This document shows, piece by piece, positions 23,801-34,650 of a stretch of 43,233 nucleotides of DNA. The DNA is taken from assembly GCA_013054445.1 (NCBI GenBank), contig JAAMPI010000324.1, forward strand, positions 1 to 43,233, given 5' to 3'. Made by a program: the position numbers and the translations under genes. Each line of letters opens with the position of its first letter. Position 1 is the stretch's first letter. Source of the stretch: Cudoniella acicularis (taxonomy: Eukaryota > Ascomycota > Leotiomycetes > Helotiales > Helotiaceae). Under the pieces are notes generated by a model. The model searched no databases, had not been told where the DNA came from, and was given only the letters and a program-made list of their open reading frames with translations.

Positions 23801-26551
23801 TCTTCTTTGGCACTGAATCGACCTGAGGATCTGACCCCACTTCGTCTTTTGATTGCATTACGAACAATATCTGCAACCAATGCTTCGTACAAGCGAACGC
23901 ATGATATGAGGAACTCATAACGTCCAGACACAAGTTCGACACTTTCTACGATGCTGGACAACCTCCCACTCCCGCGACTCACTCCCAGAAATGAGCTTCG
24001 CGCTAACAGAGGCCAGACCCTACTTGGTGATACTAGAATCATGGCATGAATGAAATGTAAACAGCTGACAAGGACGCCAAGGGGCACTTCTGACCCAGAA
24101 ACTGCCGACTGCCGCTGGAGTTCTTCTTCGAAAATCTCGAATATAACGGTAGTGATGTCTCGATTACGGCTTAAGCCGGAACTGGCTGTCTCTAAGATAT
24201 TTCGAGCATCCTCTTTCCCTGAGGCGGGATTTACGCCCGACTTAGAAGTGCTAAGAAGAAGAGTTGCAAGGATATCAATAATCTCAACGACAGAATCTCT
24301 ATCAGCTGGCAAGCCTGTCGTAGCGTCAACCAGGTCACTGGCTGTCAGGAACGTTTCGAGGAGTTTTCCGAAATATTTCAGCCCTGAATACTCGTGATGC
24401 CACGTAACAACTCTTGGCCCTGAGTCTGATATGACGCGACCCTCAGTGCCACTAGCTATACAGAAATCCTTATCAACCAAGGTCAATGCTAGAGACCGTG
24501 GCTGCACTTGGGAGCCTAAACTCTTCGATCGAGGACCAAAAAGGTGGACAGGTGTTCGAAGCAGAACCTTGTTCAAATTATCTTCCTCTTGAGCTGTTTC
24601 GTACTCGACAAAATCCTCTGGTAGTCTGTACGTAAATTGGGGAATTGTATTCAACACGCTGATTGCCGGCTTTAGATCTTCATCGGTATGCGACGGATGG
24701 GAGGCGATAGCGTGGATCAGTCGCAAAAATGGTAGGGGTTCATACGGATATCTACCCCTCGCCGTCCATAGAAAGGCGTCGACTAGATCCCCATCTTCCA
24801 AGAACTCGGCTATAGGATCGAATGTGCTTTGGTGTTTCGAGTCAACAAAGTCCCAATAGTTCTGGCCCCCAGAAAGCGTAGAGAGCAGAGCTTCTATGAC
24901 CTCTGGCATGTAACCCATTCCACTCTGGCTACATTTGACAAGACTGAGGATTGCACATCGCATCATCGCACCTGTTGTGTCCGAGAAGAATGCGTCGGAA
25001 GAGCTGCCTAATTGCAGAGAAAGAATACTAATGGTGTCCAAAACATGGGCATTATTGACAGCACTTCGGGCTAAGTAATCAATAACGTTGTCGTCAAAAG
25101 CACTCATAATCTCTTCAACAACTGCCTCGTACGGATCGGTTGGCTCAACAAAGGATCTACGATCGAGTCTAACAGAAGCCTCATTTTCCTCAATTAGCAG
25201 CGTTTTGCTTTCTTTGACTCGCTCGTCCAAGGCCTTCAAAATAGACACCCATGCGAGAATAACAGGCCCTGCAGTAATAAACCCCATGTCTGCAGCATTT
25301 ATTGCGATCTCGTGCACTTCGCGAATGGTTTGGGTGTTCAGTATAAATGAATTCTCAGCGGGGACATCGGCAGAAACCACGGCTTCCGAGCGAGGGTCCA
25401 TGATGTGATCTAAAGTGCGTTGGACATTGAATATAGTCAAAGATATTACCATAGAGATACATTGGAGAGGTCGCACCAAGATTTGAAGTGACGGTTCTTC
25501 CTAGAACAAGTTAGTAAGGAAAATTAATTAGGCATTCTGGATATAACCCTACTATATTGAACTGGTCGAAAAAACCACAGGATTGCAAAAGACGAAGCCA
25601 TCTAAGAACCAACTGGGATGACGGTATTGTTGTATAAGGCACCAAGATCTGCAAGAGCAACTCCACCGCATGAGTCGCTTCAAGAATTTGGGTTCGGATC
25701 CACTCGATTTCAATTTCTGGCTTTCCACATTCCTCCTCAAACCATCCGCTTCCATTGCCGATATTTTGAACGTTCGCTTCTATAGCTGCGAAACATCGTA
25801 AAGCAAAATTCTCGAGTTGGTCTCCGCCAATTTCACCGACAAGTGCCTCTCCACAATTTTCCACCCAGGTGGCCGCAGCTTCACTTTCTTTGCCCTTTCT
25901 ACTATAAGACTCTCTAGAAGCAGGTATCAAGCCGGCATGGAGTAAGCACTCTGCGCACTTTAGCAAGTGTCGCCTTTCGGAGAGATATGTAACCAGTATG
26001 CGCTGCCGTCGATTTCCTTCATTTCCGAATTCCGCCTGAGCTTCTCCTTGATCGATTCCTCGGGACAGGAGAGAAACTGTCATAGGACTGGTAAACTTGC
26101 TATTCCCAGCCGATTCCCTTATGCCTGCAAGCTCGTCTTCCGAAAACGGTCCCAGAAGCTTCGCTGATGTCCTTGACTGACATTCTTGAACCACCACTCT
26201 CAAAGCAGAGAGCTCGTTGATTTTTGCGACTTTGCTGAGCCATACCGAATCATCCTTGACTTGTTTGATATCATGTCGCGCGCTTGAAGAGGGTGTAACA
26301 TTGATCGCAGACGTCTTGGTCTCGTAGGCGGCTTTCGTTTGCGGATTTGGTGGGGGAAAAGCATCGAAGGGCTTCGCCAGTAAAGCCAGCACAGTTGGGT
26401 CGGAGAGAAACTGCTCAATGGTAGGCTGGCGGTCTGTTGCGCTGCTGGACTGAATCGCCGAAAAGATTGATCTCCAAGACAGCAGTAAAAGGTCCCCATT
26501 CAAACATTTATCCAATGATGGGAAATAGACGGACTCCGGTATTGGCACCAT
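20861..26551 (-). CDS. nup188: Nucleoporin Nup188
   Basis: Three exons, all joined in phase 0: 25553-26551, 22294-25500 and 20861-22246, giving 1,863 aa, which is about the size of other fungal Nup188 proteins. Introns have GTAGGG and GTAAGT donors, TTACTAAC-type branches and CTAG/ACAG acceptors. I take ATG 26551 (MVPIPESVYFPSLDKC); a GTG just upstream is less likely. Recognisable stretches are LLLLSWRSIFSA, KPFDAFPPPNPQTK, ELSALRVVVQECQSR and YWDFVDSKHQSTFDPI, and the rest is long alpha-solenoid. Nup188 is a large scaffold of the nuclear pore inner ring. It binds Nic96 and is related to Nup192, but the N-terminal motifs fit Nup188 better. It is divergently transcribed from trpC, with 826 nt between starts. 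Confidence 0.9.
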
Positions 26552-27377
26552 AGCTGCCACGTCCAGCGAGCCAAACAGCGGTGCGACGTTGCTTGGTGCA
26601 TGCGAAAAGGTAGGTTGGTGAGCTTAGGAACTTTTTGGAAGACGCGCTGGTGGGTCGAATTGCGCGACATGGTTTCGAGGTCCGCCCTAGTGTGCTTGCA
26701 GTCGCAGCGTCCAAAGCGGCATCACTCTTGATTGGACAGCTCACTAAAGTCAACAATTGCAGTTTTAACAACACCTACCTTGGTAAGTACTATACGCATA
26801 TTGATAATATCATCTTGTCGGTGGTAGAGCGATGGAGATTTGCCAACCTAATGACTTACAAGTGCCGCACAACCTTCTTTCAGGTTTGCAAGATTCTGCT
26901 TCAGCTATTCAACTTTCAAAAAAATGTATAACCGGGATTCGGGTGTCAACTACCTGCCCCTGTAAATGATTACAACCCTTTCTACAAGAAATGCCAAAAG
27001 AGCCAAACCGTCAGAATAACCCGGAAAGTAATCCGGGACTCGAGCTTGCGTTGTCTGTCAAAAGAAAATATTTCTCATCATCTCATGTCCTTGTGGTGAG
27101 TAACCTTTTAAAGTAGCTAAGAAGAAGTCCTCACCCACTATCTTAAAGTAACAACAAAACTTGACAGCTAGCGCAAATTTTTCGTGCGTCTCTTAGAATA
27201 TTACGCGTTGAATGGTTCACTTCGGTCAGACTTCTTGATAGCTTCACTTCGGGAAGTCGGGCCTCGTTCACCGATATCTCGCGCCGCTTTTGGAGTCCCG
27301 TCACCCCTCCAAATCCCCATATTAAAGTGAGTGTGCTATGCTCCGATCTTTCAACTTTCAAAACATACTTCTTCACA
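26552..27377. promoter_or_regulatory. Divergent promoter region nup188 / trpC
   Basis: 826 nt between the nup188 and trpC start codons. An inverted CCAAT (ATTGG) lies near 26733, and a palindrome CCCGGA-N6-TCCGGG, which contains CGG-N8-CCG, lies at 27020-27037. A 14-nt direct repeat (TTCAACTTTCAAAA) occurs at 26908-26921 and again just before the trpC start at 27350-27363. I found no perfect TGA(C/G)TCA site upstream of trpC; the only one is inside its intron. Confidence 0.5.
27020..27037. promoter_or_regulatory. Candidate Zn2Cys6 regulator site (CGG-N8-CCG)
   Basis: CCCGGA at 27020-27025 and TCCGGG at 27032-27037 form a perfect dyad containing inverted CGG triplets 8 nt apart. Fungal zinc-cluster regulators bind such inverted CGG pairs. 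It lies about 340 bp upstream of trpC. Confidence 0.3.
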
Positions 27378-29718
27378 ATGCCGGCCCTCGACTTGATTGA
27401 TCATTCACCTCAACAACCCCAAGCAGCTGCCCCTCTTGCAAATGCTTCCAAGGTCGTTATCATCGATAACTTCGACTCGTTCACTTGGAATATATACCAA
27501 TATTTTGTCCTCGAAGGCGCAATGGTTGATGTCTATCGCAACAACGAAATTACTGTTGAAGAGCTCATTGAGCTACACCCCACTCAATTGGTGATTAGCC
27601 CGGGTCCTGGCCACCCGAAGACGGACTCCGGTATCAGCAGAGATGCTATCAAGTATTTCGCAGGCAAGATTCCTGTCTTGGGTGTTTGTATGGGCCAGTG
27701 AGTCACTCGATAACCTATCGCAACCAGCTTCCTGACTTCCTTGTAGACAATGCATGATTGATTTATACGGTGGAGATGTCAGCTATGCTGGTGAAATCTT
27801 ACACGGAAAAACATCGCCACTACGACATGATTCCAAGGGCGTCTACCATAGTCTTCCTCAAGATCTTCCTGTGACTCGATATCACTCGCTTGCCGGGACA
27901 CACCCTACACTTCCAGAATGTCTCGAGGTTTCTTCTTGGATTGCAATAGGGCCGGATGGTGGCAAGGGAGTCATTATGGGAGTTCGGCATAAGGAATACG
28001 TTGTCGAAGGCGTGCAATTTCACCCCGAGAGCATTCTTACCGCAGAGGGACGAATTATGCTCAAAAACTTCTTACAAATGAGGGGCGGCACTTGGGAAGA
28101 AAACGAACGCTTCCAGAAAGAGGCTGCCAGCCAGAGCAAGCTGGTCAATAACGGAACAAATGGGGGTAAAAAGGAGAACATTTTAGAGAAAATATTCGCA
28201 CATAGGAAAGCGGCGGTCACGGCACAGAAGAAATTACCTTCTCAGCGCTCGGAGGACCTACGAGCTGCGTATGAGCTGGATATCGCGCCTCCTCTTATAT
28301 CTTTCGTTAATCGACTCCGAAAGTCCCCTTTTCCCCTCTCTCTCATGGCTGAGATCAAACGAGCCTCACCATCCAAGGGAATTATTTCCTTGAGCACCTG
28401 TGCTCCTGCTCAAGCTCGAACCTATGCTTTGGCTGGTGCAAGCGTTATCTCTGTCTTAACAGAACCTGAGTGGTTCAAGGGAAGCATTGATGATTTGCGA
28501 GCTGTTCGACAAGCTCTTGAAGGAATGCCTAATCGACCAGCTTTGTTGCGCAAAGAATTCATTTTCGAAGAGTATCAGATCTTGGAAGCCCGCCTTGCTG
28601 GAGCTGATACTGTCCTGTTAATTGTCAAGATGTTGGATGAGGCTACTTTAACCCAACTTTACCATTACTCGCTATCTATTGGAATGGAGCCTTTAGTCGA
28701 GGTGAATAATGCTGAGGAGATGGCTGTAGCTGTGAAGCTTGGCTCAAAGGTCATCGGTGTAAACAACAGAAATCTCACCAGTTTTGAAGTCGATCTGGAT
28801 ACCACGAGCCGTCTCTTAGATCAAGTTCCTAAGGAAACGATCGTATGCGCTCTGAGCGGAATTTCGGGACCAAAGGACGTCGAGGCTTACCAAAAGAATG
28901 GTGTTGGGGCAGTTCTCGTCGGCGAGGCATTGATGCGTGCAAAAGATACAGCTGCCTTCATTCGTGAGCTTCTTGGCGGCTCGGAACCTCTGGCGAAGTC
29001 AAAACCAGCCGGCCTTCTGGTCAAAATCTGCGGGACAAGAACAGTTGATGCGGCAGTAGAAGCCATGAAAGCTGGTGCCGATTTAATAGGGATGATACTT
29101 GTTCCAGGAAGAGGCAGACATGTTCCTTACAATGATGCTATAGCCATATCAAAAGCTGTTCACGAAACTAGAGTGAGAACTGGGACTGTAGTCAGCGATA
29201 GGGTTAGTAGCCAAGCATCCGACTTCTTCGCCAGTGCCGCCTCAAACATCTCGAGTCATCGTCCGTTGCTGGTTGGAGTTTTTCAAAATCAGCCCCTGGA
29301 AGAGGTTTTGGAACTACAGAAAACTTATGAGCTTGATATTGTCCAGCTTCACGGCAGTGAGCCCTTCGAGTGGGCCAACATAATACCCGTTCCGGTCATT
29401 CGCAGTTTCAAGCCGGGTCAGCCAGGTCTCGGGCGAAGGGGCTACCATACCGTTCCATTGCTAGATTCTGCATCCGGTGGCTCAGGACAGAAACTAGACA
29501 TGGGCGAGGTTCAAAATGTTCTTCTGAAAGACCAAGGACTAAGAGTCATGCTGGCTGGCGGGCTTAATCCAGATAATGTCGCGGATGCCGTGCGGGCTGC
29601 GGGAGATTTAGGTGACAAGATCATTGGAGTCGATGTGAGCAGTGGGGTTGAAGACAACGGCGTTCAAAGTGTCTTCAAGATACAGGCATTCATAAAAGCT
29701 GCGAAGTCTGTCAGGTGA
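27378..29718 (+). CDS. trpC: Trifunctional tryptophan biosynthesis protein TrpC (GATase-IGPS-PRAI)
   Basis: Exons 27378-27697 and 27747-29718 give 763 aa, a normal length for the trifunctional fungal enzyme. Three domains are in order. The glutamine amidotransferase (about 25-225) has [16 protein letters not shown], the nucleophile Cys in GVCMGQQC (about C104, at the splice junction) and FHPES. Indole-3-glycerol-phosphate synthase (about 250-515) has [11 protein letters not shown] and [11 protein letters not shown]. Phosphoribosylanthranilate isomerase (about 530-763) has [14 protein letters not shown] and [10 protein letters not shown]. The first domain supplies ammonia to anthranilate synthase subunit I, encoded elsewhere; the others carry out the next steps to indole-glycerol phosphate. 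The start is chosen at MPALDLIDH in CACAATG context; an upstream in-frame GTG is unlikely. All catalytic motifs are intact. Its 49-nt intron begins with a CPC1/GCN4-type site. Confidence 0.97.
27698..27706. promoter_or_regulatory. Perfect CPC1/GCN4-type site overlapping the trpC 5' splice site
   Basis: GTGAGTCAC matches the palindromic RTGA(C/G)TCAY site of the general amino-acid control bZIP activator. Its first six bases are also the intron donor GTGAGT. Tryptophan genes are known targets of this regulator in fungi. Whether this intragenic copy is bound is inference. Confidence 0.4.
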
Positions 29719-30894
29719 AGAAATCAGGTAATTTGATGATAGAAGAATTAGATTCCCATGTTGCTTTATGTTTCAGTTGTATACATTTGTGGCAGATTCA
29801 GATCTATTCTTGCGAGTGCTAACAATCTTCAAGCATTTCGTGAAAGTCTTCCATGGATCACAGCTGTGGCTTTGCTCGAAATGGTGACCCCACATCAAGC
29901 ATAGTGTGTTCCAAGGTGGTCATCAGCATCCGTCAAGCGCACGCTCACCATCGAGCGGGAAGCTTCACTCCCCTTACTTTTGTGGGCACTTGATTCGTGT
30001 TACAATAGTATTCAATCTTCATTCCTGGCTCCTTCATTGCTCTCTCTTCCTACGTTGCGTCACCAACATTCTACTAGTTCCAGCTTCAGTCGTCAATACA
30101 ACCTGAGTATTCAAACAAAAGCTTTTGGCTTTCAGGCACATCTTCTCAACCCTCTCCATTCAATACTAATTATTTTCCAAAAATTCCAACCACACCTAAC
30201 CTGATTACCAGAATTTGAGGTTTTTAGTCTGCTCCTCACCTGGCAAGCAATGACCAGACATTGCAACTCATCATATCACAGTCCAGCGAGACAGCTACAA
30301 TATCCATCCACTACCTTCGAAACATATTAGTAGGTAAGTTCATGATCTCTATCGACCTTTATTCAATTTTGCAAACGCGCTTCGCATTTCATCAATTTGA
30401 GATGCCCCATCTGTGTCATCGGTCAACTTTCAGCAAGGCCTGTGAGAGGAGTAACAACATTGCACAGCTGTGGCAATTCGATGTTAAGTGTTTCTGAACT
30501 TCAATCCAGGCACATCCTCACTTTCAATTCGGGGTCTCGTGCAAGATTCCTTTCCATCCTGCAGGCAGGTCATTCCGGATGAGTTCACTTTGAACCGGGC
30601 ACTACCTCACCTTTCGACCCCCCTTTCGTTAGCCGAGCCTCGATCAAGTCGATCGCTTACATCTACCACCCCTTTCTACCAACTCATCTTACTCCACAGC
30701 AATAACTCGCATTCACAATATCTTACACTTTCATGTCAATAGCCTCGATCACTCCAACCCTCTTATCATCTTTCACTTCCAATTCTTCCTCCATCCATAT
30801 CACTTTAACATCCCACCCATCAGGACTTTCTAACTTAGCATCCCAGACTTACTTCCACGTCTTCATCCACAACAACATAACAAACGCAATCATC
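29719..30894. promoter_or_regulatory. Intergenic region, trpC 3' UTR and BRCT-WGR gene leader
   Basis: No protein-like frame. The right half is C/T-rich and leader-like. A GTAAGT donor near 30335 and a CTTTCAG acceptor near 30432 could delimit a 5'-UTR intron. An in-frame ATG at 30733 would add 54 residues to the next gene, but that segment reads as leader (CACAACAACATAACAAACG just before the chosen ATG). Confidence 0.45.
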
Positions 30895-32756
30895 ATGCCT
30901 CCCTCAATGACTCTTCCGAGAAATAACTCGGCGGCTAGCAGCAACTCATCCCGCCGCGCTGCCTCCAACGTTATCTCGAGACGTAAAGCCCGAAGCCCGA
31001 AGCAAATGAAACAAATCTTCAAGAGCAAGGAGATGTCTCTCTCTGGCACATTCGTCAGCAACAATGGCGTGCTCCCACATGACAAAATTGCTGGCTGGAT
31101 CGCTGCTCACGGCGGAGCATTTGTCAGGGAGGTCACAGATGACACCACACATCTGATTTGCACCATCGAGGATTACAAGAAGAAAACTGCGCAAGGTAAG
31201 AACTTTTCTCACAATCTCCTGTCAAAGGAAAGATGCCGGGAAGAAGCTAACATTTGGGGTAGTTCAAAAAGCATGGAAACTAGGCAAGAATAAATGTTAC
31301 ATTGTCGTTTTCGAATGGCTGGAAGATAGTCTCATTGGACCAAAGGGAGTGAAGCGTATGCGAGCCGAAAGGGGCTATACGCTGGACCGAACACTTAATC
31401 GCATTAAAAAGGGCAAGACCAACCATGACAAGTTTAGAGCCAAGTTCGAAGAAGGTGTTAGAATTTCAAAGGATCTTTGTGATAACAGTTTGTTTCACTC
31501 TTCCACTCATACAAGAGGATAACTGACAATCCGTGGAAGATTTGCACCATATTTATTATGACCCAACTGGCTTTGAGTACAAAGTCGTCCTGACAAGACT
31601 CAACCTCGGCGGACGGATTATTACAGAGAAATACACTCTCTGGGTATGCCCATCCTTCCTCGGTAATTCCACAACATTAACGTTACTCGCAGCTCTTCGA
31701 ATCCAACGCCATCCCCCACACCTACATGTGCGGCGCCAAATTCTCACGCTCCCACCGCCCCAACTCCTGGTATCGCGAAGACTGCTACCCCAAAGACTTT
31801 CCCAGCGCCTTCGCCGACTTCAAGCGCCTGTTCGGCTTGAAGACCGGTCTTGACTGGGACCAGCGTCTCGAGAAAGCTCCCAAGAACGACCCCAATAAAT
31901 TCGTGTACACTCCACCGGTTTTGGGCCGACCGGTTGGTTGGCTTCCATTGGGTTATGTCCGGCCTGAATATAGAGTCGTTGAGGAAGAAGAGAAGTCAGG
32001 AAGTGAGAGCGGTGGCAATGTGGAATATGATACTGATAGTGAGGTGGATGAGGATGAGGACCACTCGTCGGAGCCCGAAAGGGGCACCGAGACCCGGACC
32101 CCTACCCTCGATGAGTTGGTCCTTCGAGCTGCAGCCGCGCCTCCGCTGCCCTCCCCAAATTGCATCCAACAAAAGCAAGAAGTACCTGCATATAGACTTA
32201 CACGCAGCCAAGAATCGCCATACGCCTTTTGCGTTAGCCAGGATTCCTCCCCACATGCATCTGCCACCAGCCAGGAGTCGCCTTACACAGCAAGCCAAGC
32301 CACCAACGAATACGAAGAGGAGCTGGACATGAATGGTCTCCCGGACGAGGTCGAACATACGGAGATGGAGCTTGACACCCCCTCGTCGCGAGAGACGGGA
32401 CAGTAAGTCTCCTTTGAATCTGTGCGTTTCTCTTTCACCCCCTTTCCTTTCCCCCTCCTCTTCCTCCCCAGGATTTTTCCTTCTCTCAATCACACTAACA
32501 ACAACTTCCGCATCAATCTAGACCCGAATTCTACACGCGCTTCTCCTCCTCAGCCTCGACCCTCGCACCCTCATCCATCCTCTCCTTCAACACCATCCCA
32601 AAACCGTACCCCTTGACGGAAAAGGGACGAGAGTACGCTACAAAGGAAGGAAAATCCGTGTCCACGACTTCTTTCTTTCAGAATGCTCTTCATACTGTTG
32701 GAGAGGTCCTTTGTTTTAGATCTGCTGCTGCTGTTGGTGCTTCGAAGAAGGGTTGA
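30895..32756 (+). CDS. BRCT-WGR domain protein (PARP-like regulatory modules, no catalytic domain)
   Basis: Five exons: 30895-31195, 31263-31487, 31540-31643, 31693-32402 and 32522-32756, giving 524 aa in continuous frame. After a basic Ser/Arg/Lys-rich N-terminus comes a BRCT domain (about 40-135), with LSGTFVSNNGVLPHDKI, GGAFVREVTDDTTHLIC and the signature Trp in VVFEWLEDSL. A WGR-like domain follows (about 175-285): YYDPTGFEYKVVLTRLN, YTLWLFESNAIPHTY, FADFKRLFGLKTGLDW. The rest is acidic and disordered with repeated SQ(E/D)SP(Y/H)-type motifs (about residues 365-405). The BRCT domain binds phosphopeptides or DNA ends, and WGR in PARPs senses DNA breaks, so a DNA-damage role is inferred. 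No PARP catalytic domain is present. The last intron is inferred from an ACA/GTAAGT donor and CAATCTAG acceptor; retaining it stops translation at once (CAG TAA). Confidence 0.82.
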
Positions 32757-34041
32757 AGAGGGAGGGAGACTTCGCTTTTTCTCTCTCTATTCATGTGGTA
32801 AAAATTCGTGCAAGTACCAAAAGTTTTCGATTTCGATTTCACTTCCATTTATCACGGAACAGCACAGCAATTGTGGACTGCATCTCAACTTCGCCACAGC
32901 TGCAAAATCTTAGCCGTCACTTCATGTTCAGCAAGGCATCACAACAGCATAGTTCTTCACACCCCGAAAATGCAACATCGCCAGGCCAATATCTCCACCC
33001 AGCCCCTTATGAGTTACTGCTCACGAATCACGGATTTCATTTTCTCGGCGTTCTTTCGATCGACTATACATAGTCATTTTTGCAGCATACTCGCCATCAG
33101 CTCTGCTCTCGCCCCCAACAAAAACCTCATCGATTCATTTCATTCCAGCTTCTTCAGATGCAGGAGCCCGGGAATACGAAATTCACTACTCCTTTGCATT
33201 GCTTCCCTTACCCAAAACTTCAGAAACACAAATTTCCCCTTGCCCAAAACTCCCCCCTCGAGTACGTACCATGTACTTAGCCCCCCCCTCAATCCACCAA
33301 AAGACAGAAGTATCAGCAACAAGCAGCACAAGGGATCTCTGCTGCTAATTTGCCATCGCTTTTCCATCGTCCATTTAGAATTGAGTGGGGGAACTGGAGG
33401 GGAGGGAGAGGGAGAGGGAGAGGGAGGGCAGAAATTTACTTGCAGACAGATAGATAGTATGTCCATTCCATTTTATTCAATTCGTTGCATTGCAATTATT
33501 TCCTGAGATGATTCGGTGGCATCGAGAGTTTTAGATGTGATGGTAAAATTTGAGATCCTGTCTCTTAGAATGTGTTTAAATATTTCTTGCTTGTGATTAC
33601 ACTAACGGTTACTCCAACCCAAACCTGGAAACGACCTATTTTAACCCGAAGGAAGAAGTTAAGAACATCTGAATGAACATCATACTGCGACTGCTAGCTT
33701 TTGCATTTTCTTTGGTAGTTAGATGGAAAGAGATTTCTGCTTAAGGAAAGGGGGGGCAGTAAATAGGATTTTTATTATATATCGACGTGTTTTGGAAAAT
33801 GGGAAAAATTCCAGGCTTTTTAGTGACAAGTAGAGCCTATACTATTTTATACTTAGAATGGCTTATACAAGCCAAATTCGGAAGTATACCATCAAATTGA
33901 GGGAAAACTTTCGCAACGGTATCTGATATCATATCTCATGAACACATAATTTATGAGTCCCCTAGCGCCTTGCCCACATATCTCCCTAACTCCGAATTAT
34001 TCTCCATATCAAACTCCCAATCCCAACACCCTGAGCCATAA
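32757..34041. other. Convergent 3' intergenic region
   Basis: 1.3 kb between the BRCT-WGR gene (+) and the USE1-like gene (-). No gene is visible. A GGGAGA-type purine tract lies at 33395-33428. The longest open frame (32808-33506, +) is Ser/His/Pro-rich without domain character and I do not call it. Confidence 0.5.
33395..33428. repeat. GGGAGA-type purine microsatellite
   Basis: A short tandem of GGAGAG/GGGAGA units on the plus strand in non-coding sequence. Confidence 0.75.
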
Positions 34042-34650
34042 TCAAAACCTAATCTTCGGCCCAACAAACACAATAAGTATCGCTATAACTGCTAACCCCG
34101 CAATCCACCCATACATCATCATCCTACCAATCCACCCCCTCCCCTCCGTCATACTCCTCAGCATACCCATTTTCCTTGTTGCTGCTTCCAGCCCCAACTC
34201 ATTTTTATCCATGCCTTTACCCGCACTATCCAATATATCCTTCTCATTTTCGAGGTTCTGGGAAAATGCCTGCGAGGATTCCTTCAGAGCTGACGCCATG
34301 GAGAGGAGAGAGGAAGTGAGGTTGTCTTGTTCGGTGCGGTGGTGTGTAAGGAGAGTTTCTTTCGTGCTGGTGCTTATGGTTGTGGAGCGGGGTGATATGC
34401 CCGTGGCTGTTGCAAAGAGCTCTGCTTTTTCGGCAGCGTGGGCTTGGGAGGCTGTTTCTTTGGGGACGCGGGAGCGGAGAGTGGAGGTTGGCTCGGAGGA
34501 GGGGTGGATGTGATTCTGAATATGCGGGAGGTTCGGAGAGTGGGAGGGGAGGTTCCTTCCTTCCTTCCTTCCATTGTTATTCTTCAAGGCAGGAAGGGGC
34601 ACTCCAGCCCTCAACGCATCATTGCCGAGGTAGTAGCTTCCTCCTCTCAT
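34042..34650 (-). CDS. use1: USE1-like ER SNARE, apparently lacking its N-terminal half
   Basis: The C-terminal part is clear: EPTSTLRSR, then a SNARE-like helix (LLTHHRTEQDNLTSSLLSM, ALKESSQAFSQNLENE, DKNELGLEAATRKMGM), then a single C-terminal membrane anchor (YGWIAGLAVIAILIVFVGP) ending KIRF. This order matches Use1, an ER SNARE acting in retrograde Golgi-to-ER transport with Ufe1, Sec20 and Sec22. The open frame from ATG 34650 gives 202 aa, but its first 50 residues (MRGGSYYLGND...) are not Use1-like and include a GGAA repeat. A plausible exon boundary lies near 34521, where CATATTCAG precedes the codons for NHIHPSSEPTSTLR. I could not find the usual N-terminal coiled region in the 1 kb up to the next gene. 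So either the gene is truncated or a distal exon was missed. Confidence 0.72.
   Translation of the reverse strand: MRGGSYYLGNDALRAGVPLPALKNNNGRKEGRNLPSHSPNLPHIQNHIHPSSEPTSTLRSRVPKETASQAHAAEKAELFATATGISPRSTTISTSTKETLLTHHRTEQDNLTSSLLSMASALKESSQAFSQNLENEKDILDSAGKGMDKNELGLEAATRKMGMLRSMTEGRGWIGRMMMYGWIAGLAVIAILIVFVGPKIRF

Noticed and set aside
30733..30894. Earlier in-frame ATG for the BRCT-WGR gene
   Set aside because: The 54 added residues read as C/T/A-rich leader, and the later ATG has a better context directly before the conserved part.
33953..34513. 186-codon plus-strand frame
   Set aside because: It is antisense to the USE1-like gene and contains no domain.
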